A program made the position numbers and the translations under genes. Positions 1 to 8,463 of a stretch of 54,982 nt of DNA are shown here, piece after piece (the stretch's first letter is position 1; each line of letters starts with the position of its first letter). This stretch comes from Pseudomonas citri (GTDB lineage Bacteria > Pseudomonadota > Gammaproteobacteria > Pseudomonadales > Pseudomonadaceae): assembly GCF_025336485.1 (NCBI RefSeq), contig NZ_JAODAB010000033.1, positions 1-54,982 of the forward strand, given 5' to 3'. The notes below the pieces were generated by a model that saw only the letters and a program-made list of their open reading frames with translations, did not search any database and had not been told where the DNA came from.

Positions 1-530
1 ATGGTGCAACCGGCCGCCAGGGCCGGACCGGCCTTGCGGGTGATCATCGCCGCCGGGAAGTTCCACGGAGTGATGGCCGCGGTCACGCCGATCGGCTGCT
101 TGATCACGATCAGGCGCTTGTCCGGCTGGTGGCCTGGGATCACGTCACCGTAGATGCGCTTGGCTTCTTCAGCGAACCATTCGATGAACGAGGCAGCATA
201 GGCGATTTCGCCCTTGGCTTCAGCCAGTGGCTTGCCCTGTTCCAGGGTCATCAGGCGACCTAGGTCGTCCTGGTTCTCGATCAGCAATTCGTACCAACGG
301 CGCAGCTTGTTGGCGCGCTCCTTGGCGGTCAATGCACGCCAGGCCGGCAGCGCCTTGTCGGCAGCTTCAATCGCCCGGCGGGTTTCGGCGGCGCCCATCT
401 TCGGCACGGTGCCCAGCACTTCACCCGTTGCCGGGTTGGTGACCTTGATCGTCTGACCATTGTCGGCATCGACCCAAGCGCCATCGATAAAGGCTTGCTG
501 GCGGAACAACTGGGTGTCTTTAAGCTGCAT
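1..530 (-). CDS. gabD: Succinate-semialdehyde dehydrogenase (NADP+), 5' part, truncated by window edge
   Basis: Oxidises succinate semialdehyde to succinate in the GABA degradation route (cytoplasmic aldehyde dehydrogenase family). Only the first ~176 codons are in the window, read on the minus strand from ATG at 530. The translation starts MQLKDTQLFRQQAFIDGAW and contains VTNPATGEVLGTVPKMGA, MTLEQGKPLAEAKGEI and PWNFP, all typical of GabD. The catalytic Cys/Glu region lies beyond position 1 and cannot be checked. A partner gabT would be expected further to the left. Identification rests on close resemblance to remembered GabD sequences. A general aldehyde dehydrogenase is the only real alternative. 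Confidence 0.9.
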   Translation of the reverse strand, partial: MQLKDTQLFRQQAFIDGAWVDADNGQTIKVTNPATGEVLGTVPKMGAAETRRAIEAADKALPAWRALTAKERANKLRRWYELLIENQDDLGRLMTLEQGKPLAEAKGEIAYAASFIEWFAEEAKRIYGDVIPGHQPDKRLIVIKQPIGVTAAITPWNFPAAMITRKAGPALAAGCT

Positions 531-593
531 GTCGGCTTTCCTTAACAGCACCGCGCATCGCGGAGCGAATTAGATTTATAGAAAGGCGCCTTA

Positions 594-738
594 GGCTTTG
601 TACGAGAAAAGTGCCTGCGCGACGATCATGCTGCGTTGAAAACAGGCTCGGAATGCTCATTTACTACAGTAAACTCCGCTTCCTCGCCTGTTTTCGCCTT
701 GCCTGATCGCCGCTCGGCGACTTTTCGTACAAACCCCA
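594..738. repeat. ~145-bp imperfect palindrome upstream of gabD
   Basis: The two ends, TTTGTACGA followed by AAAAGT and ACTTTTCGTACAAA, are inverted copies. Inside them further segments pair in register: GATCA with TGATC, GAAAACAGGC with GCCTGTTTTC, and ATTTACT with AGTAAA near the centre. The whole could fold into one long cruciform or RNA hairpin. It is non-coding; the short ORFs across it look like chance. It could be a dispersed repeat (MITE-like) or part of the gabD upstream region. Confidence 0.6.
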
Positions 739-1023
739 GGGGCTGCCGTCAGGGAAATCATTCACCGGGCCGAAGCACAGAAATAACGCACAGAAGCATA
801 ACCGTGCGGTTCAGCACCCAGACAAGAGCGTTTGAAATCTCAAACGAATCCTAGGGCCGATGGGGGGCAAGGACAATAGGCTGTTCGAAAAAAAGAACAA
901 AAAAGCCGTTTTTGCCCATTTTTTCTGATCAGCGTAGCCGATGCCCGCCTATGCTCATGAAAACACCGGCAAATCAGCAGCATGGACGCCCGCATTGCAT
1001 ATGAGTATCATGGCGCCCGCATT
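739..1023. other. Intergenic region between the palindrome and tRNA-Arg
   Basis: About 285 bases without a convincing gene. It is more AT-rich than its surroundings, with A-tracts around 890-905 and T-tracts around 910-930, and presumably holds the tRNA promoter. No exact -35/-10 pair was assigned. Confidence 0.4.
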
Positions 1024-1100
1024 GCACCAGTAGCTCAGCTGGATAGAGTACTGCCCTCCGAAGGCAGGGGTCGTGGGTTCGAATCCCGCCTGGTGCGCCA
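1024..1100 (+). tRNA. tRNA-Arg (anticodon CCG)
   Basis: A 77-nt cloverleaf. The acceptor strands GCACCAG (1024-1030) and CTGGTGC (1090-1096) pair perfectly, followed by discriminator G and encoded CCA (1098-1100). The anticodon arm CTGCC-CTCCGAA-GGCAG gives anticodon CCG, reading the CGG arginine codon. The T arm shows the GGTTCGAATCC box. A hairpin terminator follows at 1146-1168. tRNA-Arg genes are common integration targets, and a RhuM-like accessory gene lies 180 bp downstream. Confidence 0.96.
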
Positions 1101-1145
1101 GATCATTGTTTCTAGTTGTCTATAGATGTCTACGAAACGCTCGAT

Positions 1146-1175
1146 AGAGCCCGCTCCGTGCGGGCTCTGTCGTTT
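1146..1175 (+). terminator. Hairpin terminator after tRNA-Arg
   Basis: AGAGCCCGC (1146-1154), a 5-nt loop TCCGT, then GCGGGCTCT (1160-1168) form a perfect 9-bp stem followed by GTCGTTT. The T tract is short, but position directly after the tRNA fits. Confidence 0.65.
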
Positions 1176-1278
1176 CTGATTATCTCTCGCGTTTAAAAGT
1201 CGGCAGGAAAAGAGAGCAGTTATACAACCACTGCTCACCGGCAAGCGCCGTCAAGGGAGATGAACTGGAGGTCGCCTG

Positions 1279-2283
1279 ATGGCACATAGCGAGCTAATTC
1301 TCTACAGCACGGACGATGGTCTAGCGCAGTTCACCCTACGCGAAATGGATGGTCAGGTCTGGCTGACGCAATTGGAAATGGCCGAGCTGTACCAGACAAG
1401 CAAGCAGAACATCGGCAAGCATATCCAGGCCATCATCGCTGATGGGGAGCTGGCTGAAGGGGCAGTTGTAAACCAGAAGTTTACTACTGCCGCCGATGGC
1501 AAAGACTACCTGACCCTCCTCTACGCTCTGCCGATGATCATCGCCGTGGGCTACCGTGTGCGCTCAACGCGTGGCACCCAATTTCGTCAGTGGGCCACCC
1601 GCACCCTGGGTGAGTACCTGCAGAAGGGCTTCGTGATGGACGACGCCCGACTGAGGGAGCCACGCTGGGACTACTTCGATGAACTGCTCAAGCGCATCCG
1701 TGACATACGGGCCTCGGAGAAGCGCTTCTACCAGAAGGTGCGGGACCTCTTCACCCTGGCCGAGGATTACCGTGCCAACGAGCAGGACACGGCCCGCTTG
1801 TTTGCCGAGGTGCAGAACAAACTGTTTTTCGCCGTTACCGGCCACACTGCCGCCGAGTTGATCGTACAGCGGGCCGATGCCAGCGCACCCAATATGAGCC
1901 TGCTGAGTTTCAAGGGCGATCGGGTACGCAAGGCCGACGTTGTGGTGGCCAAGAACTACCTGAATGCCGAGGAGCTAGACCAGCTCAACCGCCTAGTCGG
2001 CATGTTCCTCGACTTCGCCGAGCTACGCGCCGAGCAGCGTAAGCACCTGACGCTCGCCGACTGGCGGCAATACATCGACAGCTTTCTGGCCTTCAACGAG
2101 CAACCGCTCCTGCGCACCGCGGGCAGCATCAGCCACGAGCAAATGAAACAGGTGGCACATGAGCGTTACGAGCAGTTCGACCAGCACCGCCGACAGGCCG
2201 AAGCCCTAGCCTCCGATGCTCAAGAGCTGGCGGAGCTCGAGCGTTTGGAAAAGCGCCTGAGCAGCCAAAAAAAGAAACGCTGA
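1279..2283 (+). CDS. RhuM-family protein
   Basis: 334 aa, resembling the RhuM (COG3943) family first named from Salmonella pathogenicity island 3; biochemical function is unknown. The N-terminus (about residues 20-60, with VWLTQLEMAELYQTSKQNI) looks like a helix-turn-helix that reads as a Bro-N/KilA-N-like DNA-binding element. The centre and C-terminus are charged and helical, ending in a Lys-rich tail. Start ATG 1279 has GGAGG at 1267-1271. Members usually sit in genomic islands, near restriction or toxin genes or at tRNA loci. Here it is the only gene between tRNA-Arg and DUF4870, so it may be a solitary cargo gene or an island remnant. No integrase or second att site is visible nearby. Confidence 0.8.
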   Translation: MAHSELILYSTDDGLAQFTLREMDGQVWLTQLEMAELYQTSKQNIGKHIQAIIADGELAEGAVVNQKFTTAADGKDYLTLLYALPMIIAVGYRVRSTRGTQFRQWATRTLGEYLQKGFVMDDARLREPRWDYFDELLKRIRDIRASEKRFYQKVRDLFTLAEDYRANEQDTARLFAEVQNKLFFAVTGHTAAELIVQRADASAPNMSLLSFKGDRVRKADVVVAKNYLNAEELDQLNRLVGMFLDFAELRAEQRKHLTLADWRQYIDSFLAFNEQPLLRTAGSISHEQMKQVAHERYEQFDQHRRQAEALASDAQELAELERLEKRLSSQKKKR

Positions 2284-2434
2284 TCGCTCACGGATCGCAA
2301 CTGCGCGTGCCCCGGACTCGGAAGAATGCTCCATGCCCGTCGAAAGCATCCCAAAAGTCATCGTCAATCTGTTCCAACCCCACAGGCCTCAAGCTCAGAT
2401 CCAGCTTGCCCGTGTTATCGCCATCCAAAAACAA

Positions 2435-2466
2435 AGCCCCAGGTCGCAAGACCTGGGGCTTTTTTG
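2435..2466 (+). terminator. Strong intrinsic terminator, probably bidirectional
   Basis: AGCCCCAGGTC (2435-2445), loop GCAA, GACCTGGGGCT (2450-2460), then a T run to 2465. The minus strand also has a T-rich flank (GGGGCTTTGTTTTT), so it can end both the rhuM-like gene and the DUF4870 gene that converges on it. Confidence 0.85.
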
Positions 2467-2525
2467 TGGATCACGTCAGCGCCGACTGGACAGGCTCGCT
2501 CCGAAGGAGCAGCGGCCATCGATCA

Positions 2526-2894
2526 TTATTTGACCAGGCGCCAGGTGAACGGATATCGGTACGCCTGCCCTTCGTTGGCCTTCACCCCGCCGATGATGGT
2601 CAGCACCAACGCGCCGATGGCCACCAGGCCGAACAGGAAGAAACCAATCACCACGACCATCAGCAGCAGGCTGATGGCCGAGGCGATCGCCACGGTGATC
2701 TGGAAGTTCAGCGCTTCCTTGCCCTGGGCGTCGACGAACGGGTCGGAGTCGCGCTTGAGCTGCCAGAGCACCAGGGGCCCGATCAACGTACCGAACGGAA
2801 TCCAGATGCCCAACAAGGCCGACAGGTGACAGAACATCGCCCATTGACGCGCCTCTTTGCTCGGCTGGGGCAGCAGGATTTGCTCATCACTCAT
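2526..2894 (-). CDS. DUF4870 (Tic20-like) small membrane protein
   Basis: 122 aa. After a polar N-terminus (MSDEQILLPQPSKEARQWA) there are three to four hydrophobic stretches (about residues 20-45, 66-85 and 85-103) with the family hallmark GKEALNFQ in the loop between them. DUF4870 proteins are predicted inner-membrane proteins of unknown role. The gene lies 30 bp downstream of rph on the same strand and may be read through from it. It ends just before the bidirectional terminator at 2435-2466. Confidence 0.85.
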   Translation of the reverse strand: MSDEQILLPQPSKEARQWAMFCHLSALLGIWIPFGTLIGPLVLWQLKRDSDPFVDAQGKEALNFQITVAIASAISLLLMVVVIGFFLFGLVAIGALVLTIIGGVKANEGQAYRYPFTWRLVK

Positions 2895-2924
2895 GACGTT
2901 CTCCTTGTCTGAAGCAGGAATCGA

Positions 2925-3647
2925 TCAGTCAGCCAACGCGGCCTTTTGCAGTTCGAAAATCTCGTTCATGCCTTTCTTCGCCAACTCCAGCATAGCGCTC
3001 AATTCTTCAGGCTGGAACGGCGCACCCTCGGCGGTACCCTGGACCTCGATAAAACCACCGGCGCTGGTCATGACCACGTTCAGGTCGGTCTCGGCGGCGG
3101 AATCCTCCAGGTAATCGAGATCCAGCACCGGCTCGCCCTGGTACATGCCCACGGACACGGCGCCGATCATCTGCTTGAGCGGATCGCCGCCCTTGAGGCC
3201 GCCACGCTTCTTGATCACTTTCAAGGCATCGACCAACGCAACCATGGCGCCGGTGATGGACGCGGTACGGGTGCCACCGTCGGCCTGGATCACGTCGCAG
3301 TCGACATACAGGGTCACGTCGCCCAGCTTGGACATGTCCAGCGCAGCGCGCAGCGAACGACCGATCAGGCGCTGGATCTCCAGAGTCCGGCCGCCCTGCT
3401 TGCCACGGCTGGCCTCGCGCTGGTTCCGCTCGCCAGTGGCACGCGGCAGCATGCCGTATTCCGCGGTCAGCCAGCCCTGGCCCTGGCCCTTGAGGAAGCG
3501 CGGTACGCCGTTTTCGACGCTGACGGTGCAGATGACCTTGGTATCACCGAATTCGACCAGTACGGATCCCTCGGCGTGTTTGGTGTAGTTGCGGGTAATG
3601 CGGATCGAGCGAAGCTGATCGGCAGCGCGACCACTTGGACGTTTCAT
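2925..3647 (-). CDS. rph: Ribonuclease PH
   Basis: 240 aa, the normal family length. It is a phosphorolytic 3'-5' exoribonuclease that trims tRNA 3' ends and forms a cytoplasmic hexamer. Visible features: start MKRPSGRAADQLRSIRITR, the region PRATGERNQREASRGKQGGR, and CDVIQADGGTRTASITGA, all RNase PH signatures. ATG 3647 was chosen because translation from it gives the canonical N-terminus; the frame stays open 13 codons upstream without family resemblance. It is transcribed divergently from yicC, a pairing common in Pseudomonas. Confidence 0.96.
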   Translation of the reverse strand: MKRPSGRAADQLRSIRITRNYTKHAEGSVLVEFGDTKVICTVSVENGVPRFLKGQGQGWLTAEYGMLPRATGERNQREASRGKQGGRTLEIQRLIGRSLRAALDMSKLGDVTLYVDCDVIQADGGTRTASITGAMVALVDALKVIKKRGGLKGGDPLKQMIGAVSVGMYQGEPVLDLDYLEDSAAETDLNVVMTSAGGFIEVQGTAEGAPFQPEELSAMLELAKKGMNEIFELQKAALAD

Positions 3648-3909
3648 AGGGAATACCTGTACAGAGGACGGAAAACTGCCGGGCATTATAAGGCCGTGGG
3701 CGATCCGAGGGCAGTTCTAAAAAAACGGCACGACGAGCGCCGCCTCTCGAACGCCTGTCCGACGGGCCGCAGTGCTTTGTCACCTGCGCGGTTTGGGCCA
3801 TGGGGCTCACTGCGCTACAATCCTGCGCCTTTGCAGCCCTTGGGCTGTTACCCACAGATTCCAGGCGCCACGGCTACGGTCGTGCCGGCCTGCATTGCGA
3901 GGAACCTTC
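3648..3909. promoter_or_regulatory. Divergent rph / yicC promoter region
   Basis: 262 bp between the divergent starts of rph (3647) and yicC (3910). The open frame upstream of yicC has no family resemblance. Promoters for both directions must lie here, but no consensus pair was assigned with confidence. Confidence 0.4.
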
Positions 3910-4773
3910 ATGGTGCACAGCATGACCGCCTTCGCCCGCGTCGAAAAAGCCGGGGCCCAAGGCACACTGAGCTGGGAGTTGCGCTCGGTCAACAGCCGCT
4001 ACCTGGAGCCTCACCTGCGCCTGCCCGAATCTTTCCGCGACCTGGAAGGTGGTGTGCGCGAAGCCCTGCGTCAGAGCCTGTCGCGGGGCAAGCTGGAATG
4101 CACCCTGCGGTTCACCGAAGAAAACACCGGCAAAGCGCTGCAAGTCGATCGCAAGCGTGCCGCGCAGTTGGTCGCGGCGGCCGAGACCGTTGCCAGCCTG
4201 ATCGCCAACCCCGCCGCCCTGAACCCACTGGAGGTCCTGGCGTGGCCCGGCGTGCTGGTGGGCGACGCAAGCGACCCGCAAGCCTTGAACGCCGAGGCAC
4301 TGGCGCTGTTCAACCAAGGCTTGAAAGAACTCAAGGCCGGGCGCGAGCGTGAAGGCGCGGAACTGGCCCGACTGATCAATGAGCGTCTGAGTTCCATCGA
4401 AGAAGACGTCAGCACCCTGCGCGAACTGGTCCCGCAGATGCTCGCCACCCAGCGCCAGAAGATCCTCGATCGCTTCGCCGATATGAAAGCCGAACTGGAT
4501 CCGCAACGCCTCGAACAGGAAATGGTCATGCTCGCGCAAAAGAGCGACGTGGCCGAAGAACTGGATCGCCTGAGCACCCACATCATCGAAGTTCGCCGGG
4601 TGCTCAAGTCCGGCGGTGCGGCCGGTCGCCGCCTGGACTTCCTGATGCAGGAGCTCAACCGCGAAGCCAACACACTGGGCTCCAAGGCCTTCGACCCGCG
4701 CAGCACCCAGGCTGCGGTCAACCTCAAGGTGTTGATCGAGCAGATGCGCGAACAAGTGCAGAACATTGAGTAA
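3910..4773 (+). CDS. yicC: YicC/YloC family endoribonuclease
   Basis: 287 aa. YicC proteins are cytoplasmic endoribonucleases affecting RNA turnover. The N-terminal YicC domain begins MVHSMTAFARVEKAG and the C-terminal DUF1732 region includes EMVMLAQKSDVAEELDRL and GRRLDFLMQELNREANTLGS, both strongly conserved. ATG 3910 gives the conserved N-terminus; the 46 in-frame codons upstream look non-coding. It lies 12 bp before gmk and is probably co-transcribed. Confidence 0.94.
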   Translation: MVHSMTAFARVEKAGAQGTLSWELRSVNSRYLEPHLRLPESFRDLEGGVREALRQSLSRGKLECTLRFTEENTGKALQVDRKRAAQLVAAAETVASLIANPAALNPLEVLAWPGVLVGDASDPQALNAEALALFNQGLKELKAGREREGAELARLINERLSSIEEDVSTLRELVPQMLATQRQKILDRFADMKAELDPQRLEQEMVMLAQKSDVAEELDRLSTHIIEVRRVLKSGGAAGRRLDFLMQELNREANTLGSKAFDPRSTQAAVNLKVLIEQMREQVQNIE

Positions 4774-4785
4774 GGCTAACCCCAC

Positions 4786-5406
4786 ATGACCCACAGCACC
4801 GGCACTCTCTACATCATTTCCGCGCCCTCGGGCGCCGGCAAGACCAGCCTGGTCAAGGCCCTGATCGACGCCGAGCCGCAGATTCGCGTCTCGGTCTCGC
4901 ACACCACCCGCGCCATGCGCCCGGGCGAAGTGAACGGGGTGAACTATCACTTCGTCGACCGCGAGCAGTTCGTGAAGATGGCCGAGCACGGCGACTTCCT
5001 CGAGCGCGCCGAAGTCTTCGGCAACCTCTATGGCACGTCGCAAAGCTACTTGCAGCAGACCCTGGACGAAGGCCACGACCTGATCCTGGAAATCGACTGG
5101 CAAGGCGCCGAGCAAGTGCGCAAGCTGATGCCCCAGGCCCGCTCGATCTTCATCCTGCCGCCCAGCCAGGAAGCGTTGCGCCAGCGCCTGACCAACCGTG
5201 GCCAGGACAGCGACGAGATCATCGAAGGCCGGATGCGTGAAGCGGTCAGCGAAATGAGCCACTACGTGGACTACGATTACCTGATCATCAACGACGATTT
5301 TGCCCACGCGCTGGACGACCTGAAGGCGATTTTCCGCGCCAGCCAGCTACAGCAAAAACGCCAGCAGCAACGTTTCGGTAAATTATTGGCCGAACTGCTG
5401 GGCTGA
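4786..5406 (+). CDS. gmk: Guanylate kinase
   Basis: 206 aa. Phosphorylates GMP to GDP with ATP, feeding GTP and hence (p)ppGpp pools. The P-loop APSGAGKT is at residues 13-20; the GMP-binding region SHTTRAMRPGEVNGVNYHF and the lid region with LTNRGQDSDEIIEGRM are present. Its place between yicC and rpoZ-spoT is the usual gammaproteobacterial order and links guanine nucleotide supply with the stringent-response gene downstream. Confidence 0.97.
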   Translation: MTHSTGTLYIISAPSGAGKTSLVKALIDAEPQIRVSVSHTTRAMRPGEVNGVNYHFVDREQFVKMAEHGDFLERAEVFGNLYGTSQSYLQQTLDEGHDLILEIDWQGAEQVRKLMPQARSIFILPPSQEALRQRLTNRGQDSDEIIEGRMREAVSEMSHYVDYDYLIINDDFAHALDDLKAIFRASQLQQKRQQQRFGKLLAELLG

Positions 5407-5480
5407 ACAGCTCTTCCCAAAACCGCTGCGACGGCTTTACATTGGTACTCGCAGCGCGCCGAGGGGTTTGGTTAAAAAAT

Positions 5481-5512
5481 CAGCGCTTCCCTAAACGCTG
5501 GTGTTTTTTTAA
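5481..5512 (+). terminator. Intrinsic terminator between gmk and rpoZ
   Basis: CAGCG (5481-5485) and CGCTG (5496-5500) form a short stem with a 10-nt loop, followed by a seven-T run at 5504-5510. The minus strand is also T-rich after the stem. Confidence 0.65.
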
Positions 5513-5573
5513 ACTGTCGAGTCCGCTCGCCCAACCGGGCAGCGCGCATATTGCATTCGTTCCGAGGAATACC

Positions 5574-5837
5574 ATGGCCCGCGTAACCGTTGAAGACTGC
5601 CTAGAACACGTGGAAAACCGCTTTGAGCTGGTCATGCTCTCTACCAAGCGGGCCCGTCAACTGGCCACCGGTGGCAAAGAGCCGTTGGTCCAGTGGGAAA
5701 ACGACAAGCCTACCGTTGTAGCACTGCGTGAAATCGCTGAAGGCCTGATGAGCTACGAGTTCATCGCCAACGCAGAAATCGTTGAGGACGAACCGCTGTT
5801 CGCAGCGTTCGAGGACGAGTCCAACGAGGCGGTCTAA
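5574..5837 (+). CDS. rpoZ: DNA-directed RNA polymerase omega subunit
   Basis: 87 aa, typical length. Omega chaperones beta-prime and contributes to a ppGpp site of RNA polymerase. The sequence begins MARVTVEDCLEHVENRFELV and contains STKRARQLATGG and ALREIAEG, all standard. ATG 5574 is preceded by GAGGAA. It is followed 60 bp later by spoT, the classical rpoZ-spoT operon. Confidence 0.97.
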   Translation: MARVTVEDCLEHVENRFELVMLSTKRARQLATGGKEPLVQWENDKPTVVALREIAEGLMSYEFIANAEIVEDEPLFAAFEDESNEAV

Positions 5838-5897
5838 TCCTATGCCTGGTCGACGTAGCACGGCGCGGGGTCACAGCGAACGGCAGGAGTCAGTACC

Positions 5898-8003
5898 ATG
5901 CCGAGCATAGACGCCCTCGCCGATCGCTTATCGGCCTACCTCGGCACGGACCAGGTCAACCTGGTCCGCCGAGCCTATTTCTACGCTGAACAAGCCCACG
6001 ACGGCCAACGCCGGCGCAGTGGCGAAGCGTACGTCACGCATCCTCTTGCCGTGGCCAATATCCTTGCCGACATGCACATGGACCATCAGAGCCTGATGGC
6101 GGCGATGCTGCATGACGTGATCGAAGACACCGGCATTGCCAAGGAAGCGCTGCAAGCGCAGTTCGGCGAAACCGTGGCCGAACTGGTCGACGGGGTCAGC
6201 AAGCTGACCCAGATGAACTTCGAGACCAAGGCCGAGGCCCAGGCCGAAAACTTCCAGAAAATGGCCATGGCCATGGCGCGCGATATCCGCGTGATCCTGG
6301 TCAAGCTCGCCGACCGCCTGCACAACATGCGCACCCTGGAAGTGCTTTCCGGGGAAAAACGTCGGCGAATTGCCAAGGAAACCCTGGAAATCTACGCGCC
6401 GATCGCCAATCGCCTGGGTATGCACGCGATTCGCATCGAGTTCGAGGACCTGGGCTTCAAGGCGATGCACCCGATGCGCTCGGCGCGCATCAAGCAAGCG
6501 GTCAAGCGCGCCCGGGGCAATCGCAAGGAAATCGTCAACAAGATCGAAGAATCCCTGAGTCATTGCCTGGCCATCGACGGCATCGAAGGCGAGGTCAGCG
6601 GTCGCCAGAAACACCTCTACGGCATCTACAAGAAAATGCGCGGCAAGCGTCGGGCCTTCAACGAGATCATGGACGTCTATGCGTTCCGGATCATCGTCGA
6701 CAAGGTCGATACCTGCTACCGCGTGTTGGGCGCCGTGCATAACTTGTACAAACCCTTGCCGGGACGCTTCAAGGACTACATTGCGATTCCCAAGGCCAAC
6801 GGCTATCAATCGCTGCACACCACGTTGTTCGGCATGCATGGCGTTCCCATCGAGATCCAGATCCGTACCCGCGAAATGGAAGAGATGGCCAACAATGGCA
6901 TCGCCGCCCATTGGCTGTACAAATCCAGCGGCGACGAGCAACCCAAGGGCACCCACGCCCGGGCCCGACAATGGGTCAAGGGTGTGCTGGAAATGCAGCA
7001 ACGAGCCGGCAACTCCCTGGAATTCATCGAAAGCGTGAAGATCGACCTGTTCCCGGACGAGGTCTACGTCTTCACGCCCAAGGGCCGGATCATGGAACTG
7101 CCCAAAGGCTCCACGGCCGTGGACTTCGCCTATGCGGTACACACCGACGTCGGCAACAGCTGCATCGCCTGCCGGATCAATCGGCGCCTGGCGCCGCTGT
7201 CCGAACCGCTGCAAAGCGGCTCCACGGTGGAAATCGTCAGCGCCCCCGGTGCGCGACCGAACCCGGCGTGGCTCAACTTCGTGGTCACCGGCAAGGCCCG
7301 CACCCATATTCGCCACGCGTTGAAACTGCAACGCCGCTCCGAATCCATCAGCCTTGGCGAGCGCTTGCTGAACAAGGTCCTGAACGGCTTCGACAGCGCC
7401 CTGGACAAGATTCCGGCCGAACGCGTGCAGGTGATGCTCCACGAATACCGCCTCGAACTGGTCGAAGACCTGCTCGAAGACATCGGCCTGGGCAATCGCA
7501 TGGCCTACGTCGTCGCCCGTCGCCTGCTCGGCGAAGGCGAACAGCTGCCCAGCCCCGAAGGCCCGCTGGCGATTCGCGGCACCGAAGGCCTGGTGCTCAG
7601 CTACGCCAAGTGCTGCACGCCGATCCCTGGCGACCCGATCGTCGGCCATTTGTCCGCCGGCAAGGGGATGGTGGTGCACCTGGACAACTGCCGCAACATC
7701 AGTGAAATCCGTCATAACCCGGAAAAATGCATCCAGCTCTCCTGGGCCAAGGATGTCACTGGCGAATTCAATGTCGAACTGCGGGTCGAGCTGGAGCACC
7801 AACGCGGCCTGATCGCCCTGCTGGCCAGCAGCGTCAACGCAGCCGACGGCAACATCGAAAAGATCAGCATGGACGAACGCGATGGCCGCATCAGCGTCGT
7901 CCAACTGGTGGTCAGCGTGCACGACCGCGTGCATCTGGCCCGCGTGATCAAGAAACTGCGCGCCCTTACCGGCGTGATTCGCATCACCCGCATGCGTGCG
8001 TAG
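5898..8003 (+). CDS. spoT: Bifunctional (p)ppGpp synthetase/hydrolase SpoT
   Basis: 701 aa, full length. Makes and degrades (p)ppGpp in the stringent response. HD hydrolase domain: HDGQ (34-37), H48, HD-x2-ED (72-77) and LADRLHN (D139, N143), so hydrolase residues are intact. Synthetase domain: GYQSLHT (298-304) and EIQIR (315-319). A TGS domain lies around 385-450 and a C-terminal ACT domain around 625-701. The same two motif sets recur separately in the effector (50986-52359) and the HD protein (50335-50766) at the other end of this window, so SpoT is an internal reference for both. Confidence 0.97.
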   Translation: MPSIDALADRLSAYLGTDQVNLVRRAYFYAEQAHDGQRRRSGEAYVTHPLAVANILADMHMDHQSLMAAMLHDVIEDTGIAKEALQAQFGETVAELVDGVSKLTQMNFETKAEAQAENFQKMAMAMARDIRVILVKLADRLHNMRTLEVLSGEKRRRIAKETLEIYAPIANRLGMHAIRIEFEDLGFKAMHPMRSARIKQAVKRARGNRKEIVNKIEESLSHCLAIDGIEGEVSGRQKHLYGIYKKMRGKRRAFNEIMDVYAFRIIVDKVDTCYRVLGAVHNLYKPLPGRFKDYIAIPKANGYQSLHTTLFGMHGVPIEIQIRTREMEEMANNGIAAHWLYKSSGDEQPKGTHARARQWVKGVLEMQQRAGNSLEFIESVKIDLFPDEVYVFTPKGRIMELPKGSTAVDFAYAVHTDVGNSCIACRINRRLAPLSEPLQSGSTVEIVSAPGARPNPAWLNFVVTGKARTHIRHALKLQRRSESISLGERLLNKVLNGFDSALDKIPAERVQVMLHEYRLELVEDLLEDIGLGNRMAYVVARRLLGEGEQLPSPEGPLAIRGTEGLVLSYAKCCTPIPGDPIVGHLSAGKGMVVHLDNCRNISEIRHNPEKCIQLSWAKDVTGEFNVELRVELEHQRGLIALLASSVNAADGNIEKISMDERDGRISVVQLVVSVHDRVHLARVIKKLRALTGVIRITRMRA

Positions 8004-8027
8004 CCCGCCCATTACAAGGAGTCATAC

Positions 8028-8408
8028 ATGACCAAAACCGTCATCACCAGCGACAAGGCCCCGGCCGCCATCGGCACTTACTCCCAGGCGATCAAGGCCG
8101 GCAACACCGTATACATGTCGGGCCAGATTCCCCTGGACCCGAAAACCATGGAGCTGGTGGAAGGCTTCGAAGCCCAGACCGTACAAGTGTTCGAAAACCT
8201 CAAGGCCGTGGCCGAAGCGGCCGGCGGTTCGTTCAAGGACATCGTCAAGCTGAACATCTTCCTCACCGACCTGAGCCACTTCGCCAAAGTCAACGAGGTC
8301 ATGGGCAAGTATTTCGAACAACCTTACCCTGCACGCGCCGCCATTGGCGTGGCAGCCCTGCCAAAGGGCGCGCAGGTTGAGATGGATGCCATCCTGGTCA
8401 TCGAGTAA
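8028..8408 (+). CDS. ridA: RidA family 2-iminobutanoate/2-iminopropanoate deaminase
   Basis: 126 aa. RidA hydrolyses reactive enamine/imine intermediates from PLP-dependent dehydratases. It contains the family signatures GTYSQAIKAGNTVYMSGQIP and PARAAIGVAALPKGAQVEMD, including the conserved arginine of the active site. It lies 24 bp after spoT, with AAGGAG before the ATG, and is probably in the same transcript. A terminator follows at 8416-8449. Confidence 0.95.
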   Translation: MTKTVITSDKAPAAIGTYSQAIKAGNTVYMSGQIPLDPKTMELVEGFEAQTVQVFENLKAVAEAAGGSFKDIVKLNIFLTDLSHFAKVNEVMGKYFEQPYPARAAIGVAALPKGAQVEMDAILVIE

Positions 8409-8415
8409 CAAGGCC

Positions 8416-8449
8416 GGCGCAGCATTCCCCGCTGCGCCGTTTTCGTTTT
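8416..8449 (+). terminator. Intrinsic terminator after ridA
   Basis: GGCGCAGC (8416-8423), 7-nt loop, GCTGCGCC (8431-8438), then GTTTTCGTTTT. Perfect 8-bp GC-rich stem with a T-rich tail just past the ridA stop. Confidence 0.85.
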
Positions 8450-8463
8450 GAAAGGATTCCACC

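Noticed and set aside
2300..2430. Short minus-strand open frame of about 60 codons crossing the terminator, ending in sequence like DGDNTGKLDLSL
   Set aside because: No ATG start, it runs through the terminator stem, and there is no family resemblance. It could be a gene remnant, but nothing supports it.
1090..2530. Second att site: repeat of the tRNA-Arg 3' end downstream of the RhuM-like gene
   Set aside because: Looked for the tRNA 3' end between 1101 and about 2530 and saw no copy, so a bounded integration cannot be claimed.
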